DNA from: Chromatocurvus halotolerans
Lineage (GTDB): Bacteria > Pseudomonadota > Gammaproteobacteria > Pseudomonadales > Halieaceae
Direction of reading: 5' to 3'
NCBI RefSeq assembly: GCF_004340525.1
Contig: NZ_SLWX01000020.1
Location: forward strand, 1 to 55,694
Length of the DNA: 55,694 nucleotides
Of this stretch, positions 8,895 through 19,100 are shown piece after piece (within the stretch, counting starts at the first letter, position 1; each line of letters starts with the position of its first letter). The notes beneath the pieces are model-generated. The model saw only the letters and a list, made by a program, of their open reading frames with translations, made no database searches and was not told the DNA's origin. Position numbers and translations under genes: made by a program.

Positions 8895-11743
8895 CAGATT
8901 ACCTCAAGAAGATAGAGCAGGAAATCAACAGCGCAATCGCTTATGGCGATCAGGAGGTCACGCTTGATAATTGTGATAGAGAGCCTATCCATCTTATCGG
9001 GCATATCCAGAGTCATGGCGTGCTCGTTGTCAGTGAGCTCACCACGAACGGAATCCAGACCATCGATTTTCTCAGCGAAAACACGAGCCAGCACCTGGGT
9101 ATAGAACCCGGGATCCTGCTGGGGCAGCCGCTTGATGCACTGATTTCAGAACACTCGCTCGAGATGCTGCGACAGGCGCTGACATCACCCGTCCACAACT
9201 CACAAACCTACTACGACCTTGAGATTCACTCGCCGCGAGTGAAATCCGTCCAGGCCTCATGTCATGAGAATGGCGGCCTGCTGTTTATCGAGTTCCAGCC
9301 ATTTTTACCGCCAGATTTCACATCGGCAGCGTTCGATGTCGATGGTAAAGACGTTGTTGCCGAGTTTACAACAAGAATGCTGCGGGCGCAGAGCTTTGAT
9401 GATCTGGCGACAGTGATGGTGCTGTTTTTTTTCGAAAAATTGAACTACGACCGGGTCATGGTTTACAAATTTGATGATGACGACCACGGCGAGGTCGTCG
9501 CAGAGGCGAAGCAGGATCACCTGGAACCCTTCCTCGGCCTGAATTATCCGGCTAGCGATATTCCCCAGTTTGCCCGGTACCTTTATGTCCAGAATCGCTG
9601 CCGCATAATAACCAGCATTCTTTCCGAGCCTGTTCCCATCAACACCATGCTCCAGGACAGCAGCAATTATCAGCTGGACCTGCGTTTCAGCAATCTTCGC
9701 AGCATGTCGCCCATCCATATCGAGTATCTCTCCAATATGGGTATCGAGGCGTCTTTGACCATGAGCATCGTCAAAGATAACAAGCTGTTCGGCATGCTGA
9801 TCATGCACCACTATGAGCCGCGCTACTGTGAGCTGCGTTCCCGGGAAGTCATCAATCAGTTGAGCTTTATATGCTCCGATTATGTGAAATTGCTGGATCG
9901 CGTTGAAGCGGCTCTTGGCACGGAGCGCAGTCAGGATATCCGCAACCTGATTAACGTGCACCTTTTTGATAACGAGCAGAAGGTAAACTATGACGATGTT
10001 GCGGCGTCGATACTGCATGTTCTGGATGGCGACGGTATTTACGTTGCGATGAACGGCGAGCCGCTTTTTGCCAGTGGTCTGCTGCACGAGAAAATTGACT
10101 TGATTACGCAGGGCCTGGATAGCAGCCGTTTATCGAACTCGCAGGTATTCTATTCTTCAAATCTGGCGAAAGACTGGCCGGAAATGTTTGCCGGAGACAG
10201 CCGCATCTGCGGCCTGATGTTGATCAATCTTCCGTCTGATCGGCCCTCGTTCATTGCGGTTTTCCGGTACGAGCGGGCAAAGCTGGTCAGGTGGGCAGGC
10301 CGTAAGCAGGAATATTCCGAAGCCGATGATGGCCGTCTGCATGCCAGGCGTTCGTTCAAGGAATGGCGGGAATATACCAAGAACCAGTCTCTGCCGTGGT
10401 CGAACTTCGATATTCTGAATGCCAAGAATCTGCGCTCGGTTTTTATCCGTTATCTGTTGCGAATGAACGAGCGCTACCTTGCCAAGTTGGTGTCGCTGGA
10501 TACGCTCACGGAATTGCCCAACCGGCACTTTATCACCAGTCGCATCGACCTTCTGTTAGACCAGAATGTCGCGGTGGGTCTGTTATTGATTGATTGTGAT
10601 CGTTTCAAGACTATCAATGACTCACTCGGCCATGATGTGGGTGACAAGGTTCTCCAGGAAGTGGCCAGGCGCCTGAAGTCACTTGAAATCCCTGGCAGTG
10701 TGGTTGCACGGCTTGGCGGTGACGAGTTCACCATGCTCATTCAGGACGGTGACTTCGACACCATTGAGAAGATGGCGGCCAATATTGTCGGGGCTTTTCA
10801 GCTGCCTATTTCCTTTGAACATTACAATTTTTACGTGCCAACGAGCATCGGCGTTGCCATCTCCGCTGTCGACTCCACGCGTTCCTCACTGATGCGTGCC
10901 GCCGATATGGCAATGTACGACGCCAAGCATAACGGGGGGAATGGCTACAAGTTCGTCAATCGCGGTCTGATGAACAAGGCTGATGAAAGATTGGCGATCG
11001 AGCAGAATATCTATCAGGCACTGAAACAGAACGAGATCGTTAATTACTACCAGCCAATCACCGATTCCCGGACCTATTCGGTGTGTGGTTTTGAGGTGTT
11101 GTGTCGCTGGTTGAAGGCCGATGGCGAAATTATCCCGCCGCTGAAGTTTCTTGGTGTTGCCGAGCAGACGGGCATGATTATCCCGATTGGCGTTCGGGTC
11201 ATCGAGCAGGCTTTGGGCGACTTGCAGCGTTTTCAGCAAAAAGACCGCGATCTGTTCATGACGCTGAACTTCAGCCCATTACAGTTACTGGACGACACAA
11301 CCGTCGATTATCTGATTAACGAGGTCCGGGAAAAAGGTCTGGATGCCAGTAAAATCTGGGTTGAGATGACCGAGGAGAGCTACATAGAGGATGAGAAAGC
11401 CCTGATCCAGACGCTGGACAGGCTCAAGGTACATGATTTCAAGCTTGCGTTGGACGATTTTGGCTCGGGCTACTCCTCGATGAAATACCTCACTGCGCTG
11501 CCAATCGACATTGTCAAGTTCGACAAAACCCTCATCGACAACATTCACAATAACGCCCAGTCCTTCAAGTTGCTGAAGGCAAGCAGACAACTGGCGTCTG
11601 TCTGCAACCTGATGACCGTGGCTGAGGGTATTGAAACGAGTGAGCAAAAAAACTGCGTCAGTGAAATCAACATTGATTATCAGCAAGGCTATCTTTTTGG
11701 AAAGCCCACGGATTTCGCCGCCGCGATCAAACTGATCGGATGA
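8891..11743 (+). CDS. bphP: Bacteriophytochrome with GGDEF and EAL output domains
   Basis: This is a red/far-red photoreceptor that probably makes or degrades c-di-GMP. The 950 residues run PAS (1-130), GAF (145-310), PHY (325-510), GGDEF (534-690) and EAL (700-945). The biliverdin-binding Cys is C28 in NCDREPIHLIGH; PASDIP (220-225) and the chromophore-pocket H276 are present. The PHY tongue reads WAG (468-470) and ARRSF (485-489), whereas most family members have PRxSF. GGDEF (609-613) is intact, with no RxxD inhibitory site before it. The EAL motif reads EVL (735-737), but DDFGSGYSS (855-863), AEGIE (911-915) and QGYLFGKP (932-939) are intact, so both outputs may be active. GTG start, four-base overlap with bphO. 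Confidence 0.96.
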   Translation: MTDYLKKIEQEINSAIAYGDQEVTLDNCDREPIHLIGHIQSHGVLVVSELTTNGIQTIDFLSENTSQHLGIEPGILLGQPLDALISEHSLEMLRQALTSPVHNSQTYYDLEIHSPRVKSVQASCHENGGLLFIEFQPFLPPDFTSAAFDVDGKDVVAEFTTRMLRAQSFDDLATVMVLFFFEKLNYDRVMVYKFDDDDHGEVVAEAKQDHLEPFLGLNYPASDIPQFARYLYVQNRCRIITSILSEPVPINTMLQDSSNYQLDLRFSNLRSMSPIHIEYLSNMGIEASLTMSIVKDNKLFGMLIMHHYEPRYCELRSREVINQLSFICSDYVKLLDRVEAALGTERSQDIRNLINVHLFDNEQKVNYDDVAASILHVLDGDGIYVAMNGEPLFASGLLHEKIDLITQGLDSSRLSNSQVFYSSNLAKDWPEMFAGDSRICGLMLINLPSDRPSFIAVFRYERAKLVRWAGRKQEYSEADDGRLHARRSFKEWREYTKNQSLPWSNFDILNAKNLRSVFIRYLLRMNERYLAKLVSLDTLTELPNRHFITSRIDLLLDQNVAVGLLLIDCDRFKTINDSLGHDVGDKVLQEVARRLKSLEIPGSVVARLGGDEFTMLIQDGDFDTIEKMAANIVGAFQLPISFEHYNFYVPTSIGVAISAVDSTRSSLMRAADMAMYDAKHNGGNGYKFVNRGLMNKADERLAIEQNIYQALKQNEIVNYYQPITDSRTYSVCGFEVLCRWLKADGEIIPPLKFLGVAEQTGMIIPIGVRVIEQALGDLQRFQQKDRDLFMTLNFSPLQLLDDTTVDYLINEVREKGLDASKIWVEMTEESYIEDEKALIQTLDRLKVHDFKLALDDFGSGYSSMKYLTALPIDIVKFDKTLIDNIHNNAQSFKLLKASRQLASVCNLMTVAEGIETSEQKNCVSEINIDYQQGYLFGKPTDFAAAIKLIG

Positions 11744-11755
11744 TGTCAGCCGTGG

Positions 11756-12157
11756 TCAGCGTGTTGAATTTTTCAGGTAAGCGATGCAGGCCTGGCCAAA
11801 TAATTCGATCTCCAGCAAGCTACCATTGTCTACATACTTTCTTAACAGGTCATTGATATATTGATCGTCAGATATGTGTTCCATCGACCAATTGGGGAAA
11901 AGTCGGGTTTTGGTTGAGTGATACGTCAATAACGTGACCTTCTGATGCCTGTCGTCACCTGTTATCGTGTTGTACATGTCATTCACTTCCCGGTAATTGC
12001 CCTCCAGGAGTTGCACGAAATACTGTTCGTTGTTGCACAGACAGCCGGTGATGTTCGCGGCCTCATTATTTTTGCGGGATACGGACAGAATATCCTGCGT
12101 CTGCTGTGGCGTAATCTCGTGCCGTGCCTTGCTGCAATATACGAGTTGGATCAACAA
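11756..12157 (-). CDS. BLUF-domain blue-light sensor
   Basis: BLUF proteins bind FAD and sense blue light through hydrogen-bond rearrangement around a Tyr-Gln pair. In this 133-residue protein the key residues sit at the spacing known from short BLUF proteins: Y7 (LVYCS), N30-N31 (RKNNEAANITG), Q49 (FVQLLEG), W90 and M92 (NWSMEH). The domain covers about 1-95; the last 38 residues form a short C-terminal cap with no recognisable output domain, so it probably signals through a partner. It is convergent with the phytochrome gene, 12 bases away. The partner could be the c-di-GMP phytochrome or another regulator; that is inference. Confidence 0.95.
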   Translation of the reverse strand: MLIQLVYCSKARHEITPQQTQDILSVSRKNNEAANITGCLCNNEQYFVQLLEGNYREVNDMYNTITGDDRHQKVTLLTYHSTKTRLFPNWSMEHISDDQYINDLLRKYVDNGSLLEIELFGQACIAYLKNSTR

Positions 12158-12413
12158 GGGAAACCTGTCCTTCTGTAGAGAGGCGGGAATGCTCGCGTAC
12201 CGGTATGGCTAGATTAATAGGGGGTGAGTGAGGGCGCAAGCGCTTTGCCTGGCACCATAACAACGGCACTGGGTTGCCCAGTCCCGGAGCTGCCGCTATT
12301 GTTCAATGACGTAAGCCATGACAGCCAGCCGAGCGCTGCGTGGAGCCATAGAGTGATCTATCAATACCCGGATATCTGCATCGCAAGGCAGGCCCGTGTC
12401 AGGACGTCCGCAA
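12158..12413. other. Divergent intergenic region (BLUF gene and hypothetical gene)
   Basis: These 256 bases separate the start of the BLUF gene from the start of the next rightward gene and must hold promoters for both. I see no operator, RNA gene or repeat that I can defend. Confidence 0.4.
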
Positions 12414-12941
12414 ATGACAGCCATGTTTGAACGCTGCACCACCGAATACATTGAAGCTCAAGATCGCCTGCGCCTGAGCGCGCAGCTCGCCAATGGCGAC
12501 ACCGTGGTGCTGTGGCTAACCCAGCGACTGCTTAATCGACTTGTGCCGCATTTGATAGCGTGGCTCGAGAGACAGACAGCGGGTGTGTCTACCATTCCCT
12601 CTGTCCGGGCCACGCAGACTGAAGCCATCCAGGGTTTTGCCCAGCAGGCCGCAGGGGCACAAATGAAAGGTGAGCTGCCGGTGCAGGCGCAGTCAGCCCT
12701 CACCAGCTGGCTGGTAGATGTGGTGGATGTCGCCCCGGGTGAGGACGCCGTGGTGCTTACCTTCAAGAGCGAACAGACCAGGCAGGCAGCGGTAAAGCTG
12801 CCGGCACAGCAGCTTCGCCAGTGGCTGGGTATTGTTTACCGGCAGTATCAGCGTGGCGAGTGGCCAACTGCCGTGTGGCCAGAATGGGTGAAGGAGAGTG
12901 GTCAATTGCGCGGCGATCCGGGCGGGCTGGTAATGCACTAG
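12414..12941 (+). CDS. Hypothetical protein upstream of trpE
   Basis: I do not recognise this 175-residue protein. It has no signal peptide or membrane segment and is probably cytoplasmic. Visible features are an N-terminal strand-rich part, LTQRLLNRLVPHLIAWLE (about 39-56) that looks like an amphipathic helix, and a Gln- and Ala-rich middle part. The C-terminal half (LRQWLGIVYRQYQRGEWP) ends in a Trp-rich segment. I start at the ATG at 12414, nine bases after AGGA; the GTG at 12396 and ATG at 12423 are alternatives. Codon use looks normal for the genome. It lies between the BLUF gene and trpE, so no function follows from context. Confidence 0.7.
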   Translation: MTAMFERCTTEYIEAQDRLRLSAQLANGDTVVLWLTQRLLNRLVPHLIAWLERQTAGVSTIPSVRATQTEAIQGFAQQAAGAQMKGELPVQAQSALTSWLVDVVDVAPGEDAVVLTFKSEQTRQAAVKLPAQQLRQWLGIVYRQYQRGEWPTAVWPEWVKESGQLRGDPGGLVMH

Positions 12942-13126
12942 ACGAAAACACGCCATGAGTGCTTTGTGTCACGTTGACCGCAAGTGTGGCGTCCCAATGG
13001 ACCCGCCAGCACTCTGTTGCGTCGGGAATGCTAGACTCCCGCCGGAATAAACACAGGCCCGCGCCAGATGAACGTCGGGCTAACGTAAAATCCGTGCAAC
13101 ACCAACGCAAAAACAGGGGCCCCGCC
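12942..13126. promoter_or_regulatory. trpE upstream leader
   Basis: The 185 bases before trpE should contain its promoter. I looked for a Trp-rich attenuator peptide and found none. A 31-codon frame starting at 12955 is Cys-rich and has no Trp codon. No clear terminator and antiterminator pair is visible. Confidence 0.3.
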
Positions 13127-14611
13127 ATGACACCGGATGAATTCAGTGCCCTTGCGGCGCAGGGCTACAACCGGATTCCGATCAGCCGTGAGGTCCTTGC
13201 CGACGTCGAGACGCCGATCAGTACCTACCGCAAACTCGCCGAGGGTCCTTATTCCTATCTGTTCGAGTCGGTGCAGGGGGGTGAGAAGTGGGGTCGCTAC
13301 TCCATTATCGGGCTGCCCTGTCGCACCCGCCTTGTAGTGCGCGGCCACAGGGTAGAGGAGTGGCACGACGGCGCCCGCCGCGAGCATCATGAGGTGGGTG
13401 ATCCGCTGGACTTTATTGAGGCCTACGCGGGCCGTTACCGCTGCGCACCGCTGCCCGACATGCCGGTCTTTCACGGTGGGCTGGTTGGCTACTTCAGCTA
13501 TGACACGGTGCGTTACGTGGAGCCCCGGCTCGCAGCCAGCTGTCCGCCGGATGTGATGGGTACGCCGGACATCCTGCTCATGCTGTCGGACGAGGTGCTG
13601 GTGTTCGACAACCTCGCCGGCACGTTGCGCCTGGTGGTGAATGTGGATCCCGCCGAGCCCGATGCCCTCGCCGTGGGACAGGCACGCCTCAGCGAGCTGG
13701 TGGCGCGGCTGCCCCGGCAGATGCCCGAGTTGCCCGCCGTCGACCTTGACGCGCGCGACGAGGCAGCGCTGGAGAGCCATGCACGCTCGAGCCTGCAACG
13801 CGAGGATTTCGAGGCCGCAGTAGAGACGGTTCGTGAGTACGTACTCGCCGGGGATGTCATGCAGGTCGTCCCCTCCCAGCGCCTGAGTGTGCCGTTTACC
13901 GCGCCGCCGCTGAATCTGTACCGCGCGCTGCGCAACCTGAATCCGTCTCCCTATCTGTATTTTCTCGACCTGGATGACTTCCAGGTGGTGGGCTCATCCC
14001 CGGAGATTCTCGCGCGCCTGCAGCAAGGCGAGGTCACGGTGCGACCGATCGCCGGCACCCGGCGGCGCGGACGCACCGAGGCGGAAGACGCCGCGCTGGA
14101 GGCCGAGCTGCTGGCCGACCCCAAGGAAATCGCCGAGCACCTCATGCTGATCGACCTCGGCCGCAACGATGTCGGGCGTATTGCCGAGACCGGCAGCGTG
14201 ACCCTCACTGAGAATATGCTGGTGGAGCGCTATTCCCACGTCATGCACATCGTCTCCAATGTTACCGGCCGCCTGCTTCCGGGGAAGACAGCGATGGACG
14301 TCCTTCGCGCAACGCTGCCGGCGGGTACCCTGAGCGGTGCACCGAAGATCCGCGCCATGCAGATTATCGACGAACTGGAGCCGGTCAAGCGTGGCGTTTA
14401 CGGCGGTGCGGTGGGCTATCTGTCCTGGGCCGGCGACATGGACACGGCGATCACGATCCGTACCGCGGTGATCAAGGATGGCGAGCTGCATGTTCAGGCG
14501 GGCGCCGGAGTAGTGGCAGACTCCGTGCCCGCCAGTGAGTGGGAGGAGACCCTGAACAAGGCCAGGGCGGTGCTCAGGGCGGCGTCCATGGCGACATCCA
14601 GAGAGCGCTAG
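13127..14611 (+). CDS. trpE: Anthranilate synthase component I TrpE
   Basis: TrpE converts chorismate to anthranilate with ammonia supplied by TrpG, the first step of tryptophan synthesis. The 494-residue product starts at the ATG at 13127. The N-terminal regulatory part has LFES (an LLES-type tryptophan-feedback motif) and the catalytic part has [24 protein letters not shown] and the [12 protein letters not shown] motif. Its stop overlaps the convergent arsenite-exporter gene by four bases. Its partner trpG lies 6.7 kb further on, behind an accessory block, so trpE is transcribed separately from trpGDC. Confidence 0.97.
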   Translation: MTPDEFSALAAQGYNRIPISREVLADVETPISTYRKLAEGPYSYLFESVQGGEKWGRYSIIGLPCRTRLVVRGHRVEEWHDGARREHHEVGDPLDFIEAYAGRYRCAPLPDMPVFHGGLVGYFSYDTVRYVEPRLAASCPPDVMGTPDILLMLSDEVLVFDNLAGTLRLVVNVDPAEPDALAVGQARLSELVARLPRQMPELPAVDLDARDEAALESHARSSLQREDFEAAVETVREYVLAGDVMQVVPSQRLSVPFTAPPLNLYRALRNLNPSPYLYFLDLDDFQVVGSSPEILARLQQGEVTVRPIAGTRRRGRTEAEDAALEAELLADPKEIAEHLMLIDLGRNDVGRIAETGSVTLTENMLVERYSHVMHIVSNVTGRLLPGKTAMDVLRATLPAGTLSGAPKIRAMQIIDELEPVKRGVYGGAVGYLSWAGDMDTAITIRTAVIKDGELHVQAGAGVVADSVPASEWEETLNKARAVLRAASMATSRER

Positions 14612-15681
14612 CTGCTGCCGGTATCTGCCGCCGCGGGGAACCAGTGGCGGGTGCGGTTGGCAAAGGCCACCAACGACAGCATCACCGGCACCTCCACCAG
14701 CACGCCGACCACGGTGACCAGCGCCGCCCCGGAATTGAGTCCGAACAGGCCGATGGCCACGGCAACGGCCAGCTCAAAGAAGTTTGACGTACCGATCAGG
14801 GCGCAGGGCGCTGCCACGTTGAAAGGCACCCGCCACAGGTAGGCGGCCGCGTAGGCAAGCGCGAAGATGCCGTAGGACTGTACCAGCAGCGGTATCGCGA
14901 TCAGCACAATCAGCAGCGGCTGATCGAGAATCACCTGCCCCTGAAAGCCGAACAGCAGTATCACCGTGCCCAGCAGTCCCAGAATGGAAAACGGCTTGAC
15001 CGTGTCGATAAAGCGGGCGATCTGCGCGTCGCCCTGTGTGCCGGGGTCTGCCTGTCGCGTGAGCTGCAGCCGGGTCAGCGCGCCCGCGACCAGCGGAATG
15101 ACGACGTACAGCCCCACTGACAGCAGCAGGGTTTCCCAGGGCACGCGGATGTCGGTGACTCCCAGCAGCAGGGCGACAATCGGCGCGAAGGCAAAGATCA
15201 TGATGACGTCGTTGAGAGAGACCTGCACCAGGGTGTAGTTGGCATCGCCCCGTGTCAGCTGCGACCACACGAACACCATGGCCGTGCACGGCGCGGCGCC
15301 AAGCAGAATCATGCCGGCGATATACTGGCTGGCATTTGCCGGGTCGATCAGGTCGATAAACAGGACTTCGAAGAACAGCACACCCAGCGCCGCCATTGTG
15401 AAGGGCTTGATCAGCCAGTTCACCACCAGCGTGATCACCAGCCCCTTCGGACGTTCATGAATACGTTTGAGACTGGCGAAGTCCACCGACACCATCATGG
15501 GGTAGACCATGAACCAGATCAGCACCGCGACGAGGAAGTTCACCGAGCCGTACTGAAGGCCCGCCAGGAACTGGAAGGTGTCGGGCAATAAAGTGCCGAG
15601 GATGAGCCCTGTGATGATGCACAGCCCCACCCACACAGAGAGATAGCGCTCGAAAAATCCGATGGGTGACTCCGTGCTCAT
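14608..15681 (-). CDS. acr3: ACR3-family arsenite efflux transporter
   Basis: This inner-membrane carrier exports As(III), and perhaps Sb(III), using the proton gradient. The 357-residue protein has about ten hydrophobic segments. It carries the conserved cysteine of the family in [10 protein letters not shown] and the second family motif [15 protein letters not shown]. The start is the ATG at 15681 ([14 protein letters not shown]); the frame is open further upstream but runs into arsR. It lies 73 bases downstream of arsR on the same strand, which implies one operon. No arsenate reductase gene is adjacent. It is convergent with trpE, with a four-base overlap. Confidence 0.95.
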   Translation of the reverse strand: MSTESPIGFFERYLSVWVGLCIITGLILGTLLPDTFQFLAGLQYGSVNFLVAVLIWFMVYPMMVSVDFASLKRIHERPKGLVITLVVNWLIKPFTMAALGVLFFEVLFIDLIDPANASQYIAGMILLGAAPCTAMVFVWSQLTRGDANYTLVQVSLNDVIMIFAFAPIVALLLGVTDIRVPWETLLLSVGLYVVIPLVAGALTRLQLTRQADPGTQGDAQIARFIDTVKPFSILGLLGTVILLFGFQGQVILDQPLLIVLIAIPLLVQSYGIFALAYAAAYLWRVPFNVAAPCALIGTSNFFELAVAVAIGLFGLNSGAALVTVVGVLVEVPVMLSLVAFANRTRHWFPAAADTGSS

Positions 15682-15754
15682 GCATGAACTCCTGATGACG
15701 CGGTTTTTGTGAGGATGTGTAAGGCTTGTGGCCGGCCTGAGACAGATTGCGTGG

Positions 15755-16096
15755 CTACGCGGTCGTGTGCTCCTTGCGCTTCTGGCCACTTGGCGCGCCG
15801 CAAAGCTCGGGTTGACCGCCGCAGCACTCTTCCGTGAGATAGGCCACCAGATCGAGCATGACCGGAATATTGGCCCGATAGCGCTGGTAGCGGCCCTCCT
15901 GGACCACGCTGACCATGCCGGCATGGGTGAGCGATTTCAGGTGAAAGGACAGATTGGTGGGGCGGACACCCAGCTCGGCGGCAATCTCGCCCGCCACCAT
16001 GCCTGTCGGGCCCTGTTTCACCAGCAGGCGGTAGACATCCAGCCGCATGCCGGAGGACAGGGCTTCAAACATGCGGGTTGCGACCGTGTTTTCCAT
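15755..16096 (-). CDS. arsR: ArsR/SmtB-family arsenic-responsive repressor
   Basis: This 113-residue winged-helix protein should repress its own operon until As(III) binds. The helix-turn-helix is about 35-60 ([23 protein letters not shown]). There is no cysteine pair in the DNA-binding helix as in E. coli ArsR. Instead a C-terminal cluster C91, C92 and C99 resembles the arsenite site of the Acidithiobacillus-type ArsR, so the metal site is probably C-terminal. It precedes the ACR3 gene. A short inverted repeat just upstream may be its operator. Confidence 0.93.
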   Translation of the reverse strand: MENTVATRMFEALSSGMRLDVYRLLVKQGPTGMVAGEIAAELGVRPTNLSFHLKSLTHAGMVSVVQEGRYQRYRANIPVMLDLVAYLTEECCGGQPELCGAPSGQKRKEHTTA

Positions 16097-16098
16097 GA

Positions 16099-16130
16099 TT
16101 CAACTCTACAACAATGATTGAACTGTTGAA
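16099..16130 (-). promoter_or_regulatory. Candidate ArsR operator upstream of arsR
   Basis: TTCAAC (16099-16104) and GTTGAA (16125-16130) form an inverted repeat immediately before the arsR start codon. A further TTGAAC (16118-16123) gives repeated TTCAA half-sites on the arsR strand. The position is right for autoregulation. The motif is AT-rich and short, so the call is tentative. Confidence 0.4.
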
Positions 16131-16148
16131 ATGAAAAATGCGCCGCGG

Positions 16149-19100
16149 CTACGGCTCCAGCAGCGCCAGCAGGCTTTCGCCATCCTGCGGCAGGCCCGCA
16201 GCGCCGGTATCGCTGAACAGGGTATCGGCCAGAGCGCGTTTCTGCGCCTGCAGCGTCTGTATGCGCTCCTCGACCGTGTCGGCGGCAATCAGCTTGTAGA
16301 CGAACACGGGCTTGTCCTGGCCAATCCGGTAGGCGCGGTCGCTGGCCTGGGCTTCCACCGCCGGGTTCCACCAGGGATCGAGGTGGATGACGACATCCGC
16401 GGCGGTGAGGTTGAGTCCGCTACCGCCGGCCTTCAGGCTGATCAGGAACACGGGCACATCACCGTTCTGAAATCGGTCGATGGCCTCCTGGCGTTTGCGG
16501 GTCTGGCCCGTGAGCTTGCTGTAGGCAATGTGCAGTGGCTTGAGTTCTTCCTCCACCAGTGACAGCACCTGGGTAAATTGTGAGAACACCAGCAGCCTGC
16601 GGCCTTCCTCGACCAGCTGCGGCAGGTTCTCGCGCAGCCAGGCGAGCTTGGCGCTTTCGCGGATGTCTGCTGCCTTGTCGAGCTTGACCAGGCGCGGGTC
16701 GATACAGGCCTGGCGCAGTTTGAGCAGGGCGTCGAGAAACTGGATATGGCTGCGCGCCATGCCCTGCCTGGCGACCAGCTGGCGGATGCGCTTCTGCATG
16801 CTCATGCGGATGCTTTCATACAGCGCCCGCTGCTGACCGGCGAGCTCCACGTACTGCACCAGCTCTGTCTTGGGCTGCAGTTCCGTAGCCACCTCCGCCT
16901 TGGTGCGGCGCAGCAGGAACGGCGCGACCCGCGTGGCCAGCTGCAGCTGGCGCTCGCGATCGCCACGTTCCTCGATGGGCAGACGGAACTGCTGGCGAAA
17001 GGCCTGCTGTCCGCCGAGGAGGCCCGGCAGGGCAACGTCCATCAGCGCCCACAGCTCCCCCAGATGGTTTTCCAGCGGCGTACCCGTGAGGCAAAGGCGA
17101 CAGCCTGCCCGTATCGAGCGAACGCGCCGGGCGAGCTTTGTGCCTGGATTCTTGACCACCTGTGCCTCGTCCAGCACCAGCAGGCTGAACGCGTGCTCTG
17201 CATATTGCTCATGATCCCGCAGCAGCAGGGGGTAGGTGGTGATGACAATGTCGACCCCGGCAATCCGCGCGAAAGAGCCGTGGCGCGTGGGGCCATGGAT
17301 CAGCAGGCTGCGCAGGCCGGGACAGAATCCCTCGATTTCCCGCAGCCAGTTGCCGGCAACGCTGGTAGGCGCAAGGATCAGCGCGGGCCCGGTGAGCTCG
17401 CCGCAATCCTTGAGGTGCTGGACAAGTGCCAGCGTCTGCACGGTCTTGCCCAGGCCCATGTCATCGGCGAGGATGCCCCCGAATCCGTGGCTGAAGAGAA
17501 AATACAGCCAGTCCAGCCCCTGTTGCTGGTACGGGCGCAGGGTAGCTTGCAGTTGGGGTGATGCAGGAACCGGCTGCAGGCCCTGGAATTCGCGTAGCTG
17601 TTGCGCCAGCTTGCGCGTGAGCGGTGCTCCGCGGTCCTCGAGGATGTCCGGCCCTGGCAGTTGCGCCGCGCGAAACGCCGGCAAAGGCAAAGGTCCGTTG
17701 AGGGAATGCTCGCCGAACAGCGACTCGATCAGGTCGCGCAGCGCTCGCAGCGACCGGGTATCAATCTCCAGCCAGCCGGACTCATGCGGCAGCATGAACT
17801 CCTCCGGCGCCCCCATTTCCAGCCAGGCGCCGACCACGGCGTCCGTGGACAACTGCCGGTTGCCTGCGCTCAGTTTGAGCTCAAAGTCAAACCAGTGGCG
17901 CTCGCCGTCGCGCAGGATCGTGTCCACCTGCACCGGTTCTGTGGGCAGCGAGTAGCTTGGGTCGGTGTCGATATGCCACCCGGCGGCCTGCAGTTCCGGG
18001 AAGCGATTTGCCTCCAGGCGGCGCCAGAAAGGCAGTATTTCGCCGACATGTGCCGCCACATCCGGCAGCCAGACATGCGACCACGAGCCGATGCCGGGGT
18101 CGAGCGCCAGCCCGAGGTCCGCGACCCGGTCGCAGAAAGCCGTCTCCTGCTCCCAGTCGCGCTGCACTCGCCAGGAGTGGCCATCGATTTCGTGCAGGGT
18201 GTCGGTGGCATCCTGCTTTACATAATCGGGTGACACGCGCACCGGGCCGTAGTGGAAATCCAGCAGCAGGCCGGGTACGCGGATGCCGTCCCGGCTATCC
18301 GCTGCTACCAGCGTGAGCTGTGGCACCGGGGTATCCACATCGGTCACTTCCGGCTCTTCGGGGAGCGGCAGTTGCTCGCGATCGAAGTGCTGCCGCAGTT
18401 GCAGGGCTACCCGTGTCATCTGCTCGCGGGGTACCGGCGGCATGTCCTGCAAAAGGCACAGCAGACGCGATGGCAGAGGGCCATCCAGCAGGCCGACCTC
18501 GCCTCGCGCCGGGTCGACGTAGTGGGGTGGCTCTGTGTTGATGATGTGCCACTCTTCCAGACCCTCGGGCTGGCACTGCAGCTGCATGCCGTCTTTCAGC
18601 TCGCCCCAGTGCCAGAGTGCCCTGCGCTGCGGTCCTCTGACCAGGGCCTGGGGGAAATGCTCGACATGCAGGCGTCCGGTGTGGAGGGCCTTTTGCAGCG
18701 CTCTGCCGCCGACGTCGTTCTGCAGGCGGTAGCCGTAGCTGTGGCGGAAGGGCCTGAGCAACTCGAGAAGCGTTTCGTCCTCGGCATGCATGAAATCCGG
18801 GCGGAAATAACCGAGGTAGCCCGCATCGGCGTTATAGCGCTGCATCTGGCTCCACTGTCCGTCCTTGCGAAGATAGGCTTTATGCACATCAAGGTCTGTG
18901 TGGCCCGCGCCCCAGCGCAGCGTGTAGAGCAGATGATGGCGGGCAGGCTGCGGCGCGGCAGGGTCTGCGGAGTGCTGTTCCTGAAGTTTGTCGAACCAGG
19001 CATCCAGCGGCGAGGGTGCCCGGGTTGTTGACGCACCGTCCGCCAGCCATGCGAACGCCGTGGCGACGCCGTGTTTGCAGTCATGAGTTACCGGGCAGCT

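Noticed and set aside
9305-10087. 260-codon minus-strand frame inside the phytochrome
   Set aside because: No family resemblance; the phytochrome covers it with intact GAF and PHY motifs.
12955-13050. 31-codon Cys-rich frame before trpE as a leader peptide
   Set aside because: It has no Trp codons and no attenuator hairpins, so it cannot serve as a trp leader.
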